From positions 1 through 54,493 of the forward strand of contig JADLAB010000008.1 of NCBI GenBank assembly GCA_020848455.1: a DNA stretch of 54,493 nucleotides. The letters run 5' to 3'. Below the pieces are notes generated by a model. It was not told the origin of the DNA. It did no database searches and saw only the letters and a list, made by a program, of their open reading frames with translations. The DNA comes from Polyangiaceae bacterium (GTDB lineage: Bacteria; Myxococcota_A; Polyangia; Polyangiales; Polyangiaceae). Shown one piece after another: positions 53,298 through 54,493 of the stretch. Within the stretch, counting starts at the first letter, position 1. Each line of letters starts with the position of its first letter. The position numbers were made by a program, and so were the translations under genes.

Positions 53298-54493
53298 TCA
53301 CGGCGGCGCGTTCGGCGCGCCGGGCGTCGGGGTGTCGGCGAGCGCAAACGAGGCGGGCCAGCCGTCGGGCGCCGCGGGCGCGACGCGCATCACGCTGCGA
53401 CCGGACTTCGGCTTCACGGCGGCGTCGAAGCGCGTGAGCTCGACGCCGTTCGCGTCCTCGAGCAGGAGCGGATCGCCCTGGTTGGTCAGGGTGAGGCCGC
53501 TGACGCGCACGAGCGTCGTCCCGGCCGCGGGCGGCACGTCGAAGGGCGGCGTGGCGTCGAAGGCCTGGTTGACGACGAGCGCGAAGCCGCCCGGCGGCAG
53601 CACCGCGTCCGGGAGGATCACGGTGTCGCCGGGATCGACGAGCGCGAGCCCGCCGAGCGCCGCCGGGGCGAGGCCGTCGTTGTAGAGCTCGACCCACTCC
53701 TGGGCCGGCTCGGCACCGACGGGGTTCGCGAGCACCTCGTTGACGACGAGGTGGGCCGCCGGCGTGGCCGTCGTGCACGCCACGTCCGCGCGCGTCGTGC
53801 GGCCCGCCACGTCGAGGGTCTGCACCACGAGCGCCATCTCGGTCGCGGGCGCGAGCGGCGCGAGCACGAAGGGCTCGAGCGCCGCGGTCGGCCGCACCCA
53901 GTCGCGCCCGCCCGTGTGCAGGCTCCAGAGCAGCGGCGCCCCGGGCGCGCGCACGAGCAGCCTGTCGTCGGCGACCCGTGCGCAGCCCGGCCCGAACGGG
54001 ACCTCGGCGGCGTGGCACGCGAGCGGTGCGACCGGCTCCGGCACGGGCACCGCGGCGGCGAGCTCGCCGGGCTCGAGCAGGGCGAGCGGCGCGTCGAGGT
54101 CGGGCCCGAGCCGGAGCGGCGCGGCGAAGGGTCCGTCGCCGGAGGCGCCGCTCTCGGCGCCGTCGTCTGGGTCCGCGACGAAGCGGGCGCACGCCGGCCC
54201 GCCCTCGGCCGACACGGCCCCGCGCTCGAGCGTTCCCGTGGGGCCGCCCGGCTCGAGCACCGCCGGGCCCGCGAGCGGTGGCAAGGGGCTCGCGCCGCAC
54301 CATACGGCGAGCGTCGCGTCGGCGCCCGCGCCGCGCGGCGGCCACGCCCGGAGGAGCAGCGGCCACGCGGAGCTCGCGGTCGCCACGAGGGCCGTGGCGA
54401 AGCGCGGCGCGCCGCTCGCCACGGTGTAGCGAGCGCCGGGCTCGAGCGCCACGCTCGGGGCGAGCACCACGTGGCCCGGCTCGCCGGGCGCGA
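53298..54493 (-). CDS. Lamin-tail-domain protein, partial (5' end outside window)
   Basis: The frame is open to the right edge, so the N-terminus is missing; about 398 residues are visible. The upstream half is a Pro/Ala-rich series of beta segments (ATALVATASSAWPLLLRAWP, HTGGRDWVRPTAALEPFVL) that may be Ig-like or fibronectin-like. A lamin tail domain occupies the C-terminal part: LVVNEVLANPVGAEPAQEWV, ELYNDGLAPAALGGLALVDP and VLPPGGFALVVN, ending SFALADTPTPGAPN. Bacterial LTD proteins are usually exported and bind surfaces or nucleic acids. The inferred localisation is envelope, but the signal peptide is not visible. Confidence 0.8.
   Translation of the reverse strand, partial: APGEPGHVVLAPSVALEPGARYTVASGAPRFATALVATASSAWPLLLRAWPPRGAGADATLAVWCGASPLPPLAGPAVLEPGGPTGTLERGAVSAEGGPACARFVADPDDGAESGASGDGPFAAPLRLGPDLDAPLALLEPGELAAAVPVPEPVAPLACHAAEVPFGPGCARVADDRLLVRAPGAPLLWSLHTGGRDWVRPTAALEPFVLAPLAPATEMALVVQTLDVAGRTTRADVACTTATPAAHLVVNEVLANPVGAEPAQEWVELYNDGLAPAALGGLALVDPGDTVILPDAVLPPGGFALVVNQAFDATPPFDVPPAAGTTLVRVSGLTLTNQGDPLLLEDANGVELTRFDAAVKPKSGRSVMRVAPAAPDGWPASFALADTPTPGAPNAPP

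Overview
This 54.5-kb window comes from a very GC-rich (about 70% or more by eye), gene-dense chromosome. It reads as a myxobacterium (Myxococcota; Polyangia or Sorangiineae-like is the best guess). The reasons are the eukaryote-type Ser/Thr kinases, FHA and PP2C proteins, the many lipoproteins with Gly-rich linkers (FG-GAP, VWA, thrombospondin type 3), a PEGA/TPR-type kinase partner, and a PfaA-like polyketide synthase. The species assignment is inference. No tRNA, rRNA, CRISPR array, intact IS or prophage was seen; one degraded transposase remnant was.

Layout. 1-4272 (minus): the start of a KS-AT polyketide synthase running off the left edge, coupled to an acyl-CoA dehydrogenase. 4460-7564: a VWA lipoprotein, MobA and an unknown lipoprotein. 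7565-8030: a gene-free stretch with two opposed Rho-independent terminators. 8031-13388 (minus): two paralogous FG-GAP lipoproteins, a TPR/PEGA-type protein and its coupled Ser/Thr kinase. 13607-18001: SGNH hydrolase, small lipoprotein, GlgC, TerB-like protein and a DUF4846 lipoprotein. 18061-23173: a membrane scaffold-like protein divergent from a second receptor kinase whose external part looks like PPC domains. 23174-23628: a 424-bp repeat-bounded element with a transposase relic. 23629-29247: a tightly overlapping five-gene operon (beta-propeller, small subunit, GMC oxidoreductase, threonine aldolase, TPR lipoprotein). 29365-37571: TSP3-VWA lipoprotein, HEAT-repeat and SH3-like secreted proteins, a DHH-like protein with permuted motifs, and a second VWA lipoprotein. 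37572-37895: a heptamer repeat array filling the gap to purC. 37896-41395: purC, mdh, an acidic protein and a small beta-rich envelope protein. 41495-49562: zinc-ribbon/FHA protein, PP2C, a YejB/YejE-like permease pair, Dam, an unknown protein and a thioredoxin-rhodanese fusion. 49571-53289: larC and larB (nickel-pincer cofactor) divergent from pmbA. A lamin-tail-domain protein runs off the right edge.

How it works together. The signalling genes (two kinases, PP2C, double-FHA protein) form a phospho-Ser/Thr toolkit spread over several operons. The window is rich in exported proteins; apart from the kinase/PEGA and kinase/scaffold pairs, no pathway links them with certainty. The clearest functional units are the GMC oxidoreductase operon, larB-larC and the PKS/acyl-CoA dehydrogenase pair.

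The most interesting signals are: (i) a recurrent promoter layout, TTGnnn-17 nt-TAnnnn with the start codon only 6-8 nt further on, before at least seven genes, which predicts leaderless mRNAs and settles several start codons; (ii) two loci of inverted heptamer repeats that begin within 0-2 nt of stop codons; (iii) a DHH phosphoesterase-like protein whose motifs appear in permuted order; (iv) a plus-strand terminator with no plus-strand gene before it, suggesting a small RNA. All were read by eye; no database search or folding calculation was possible.
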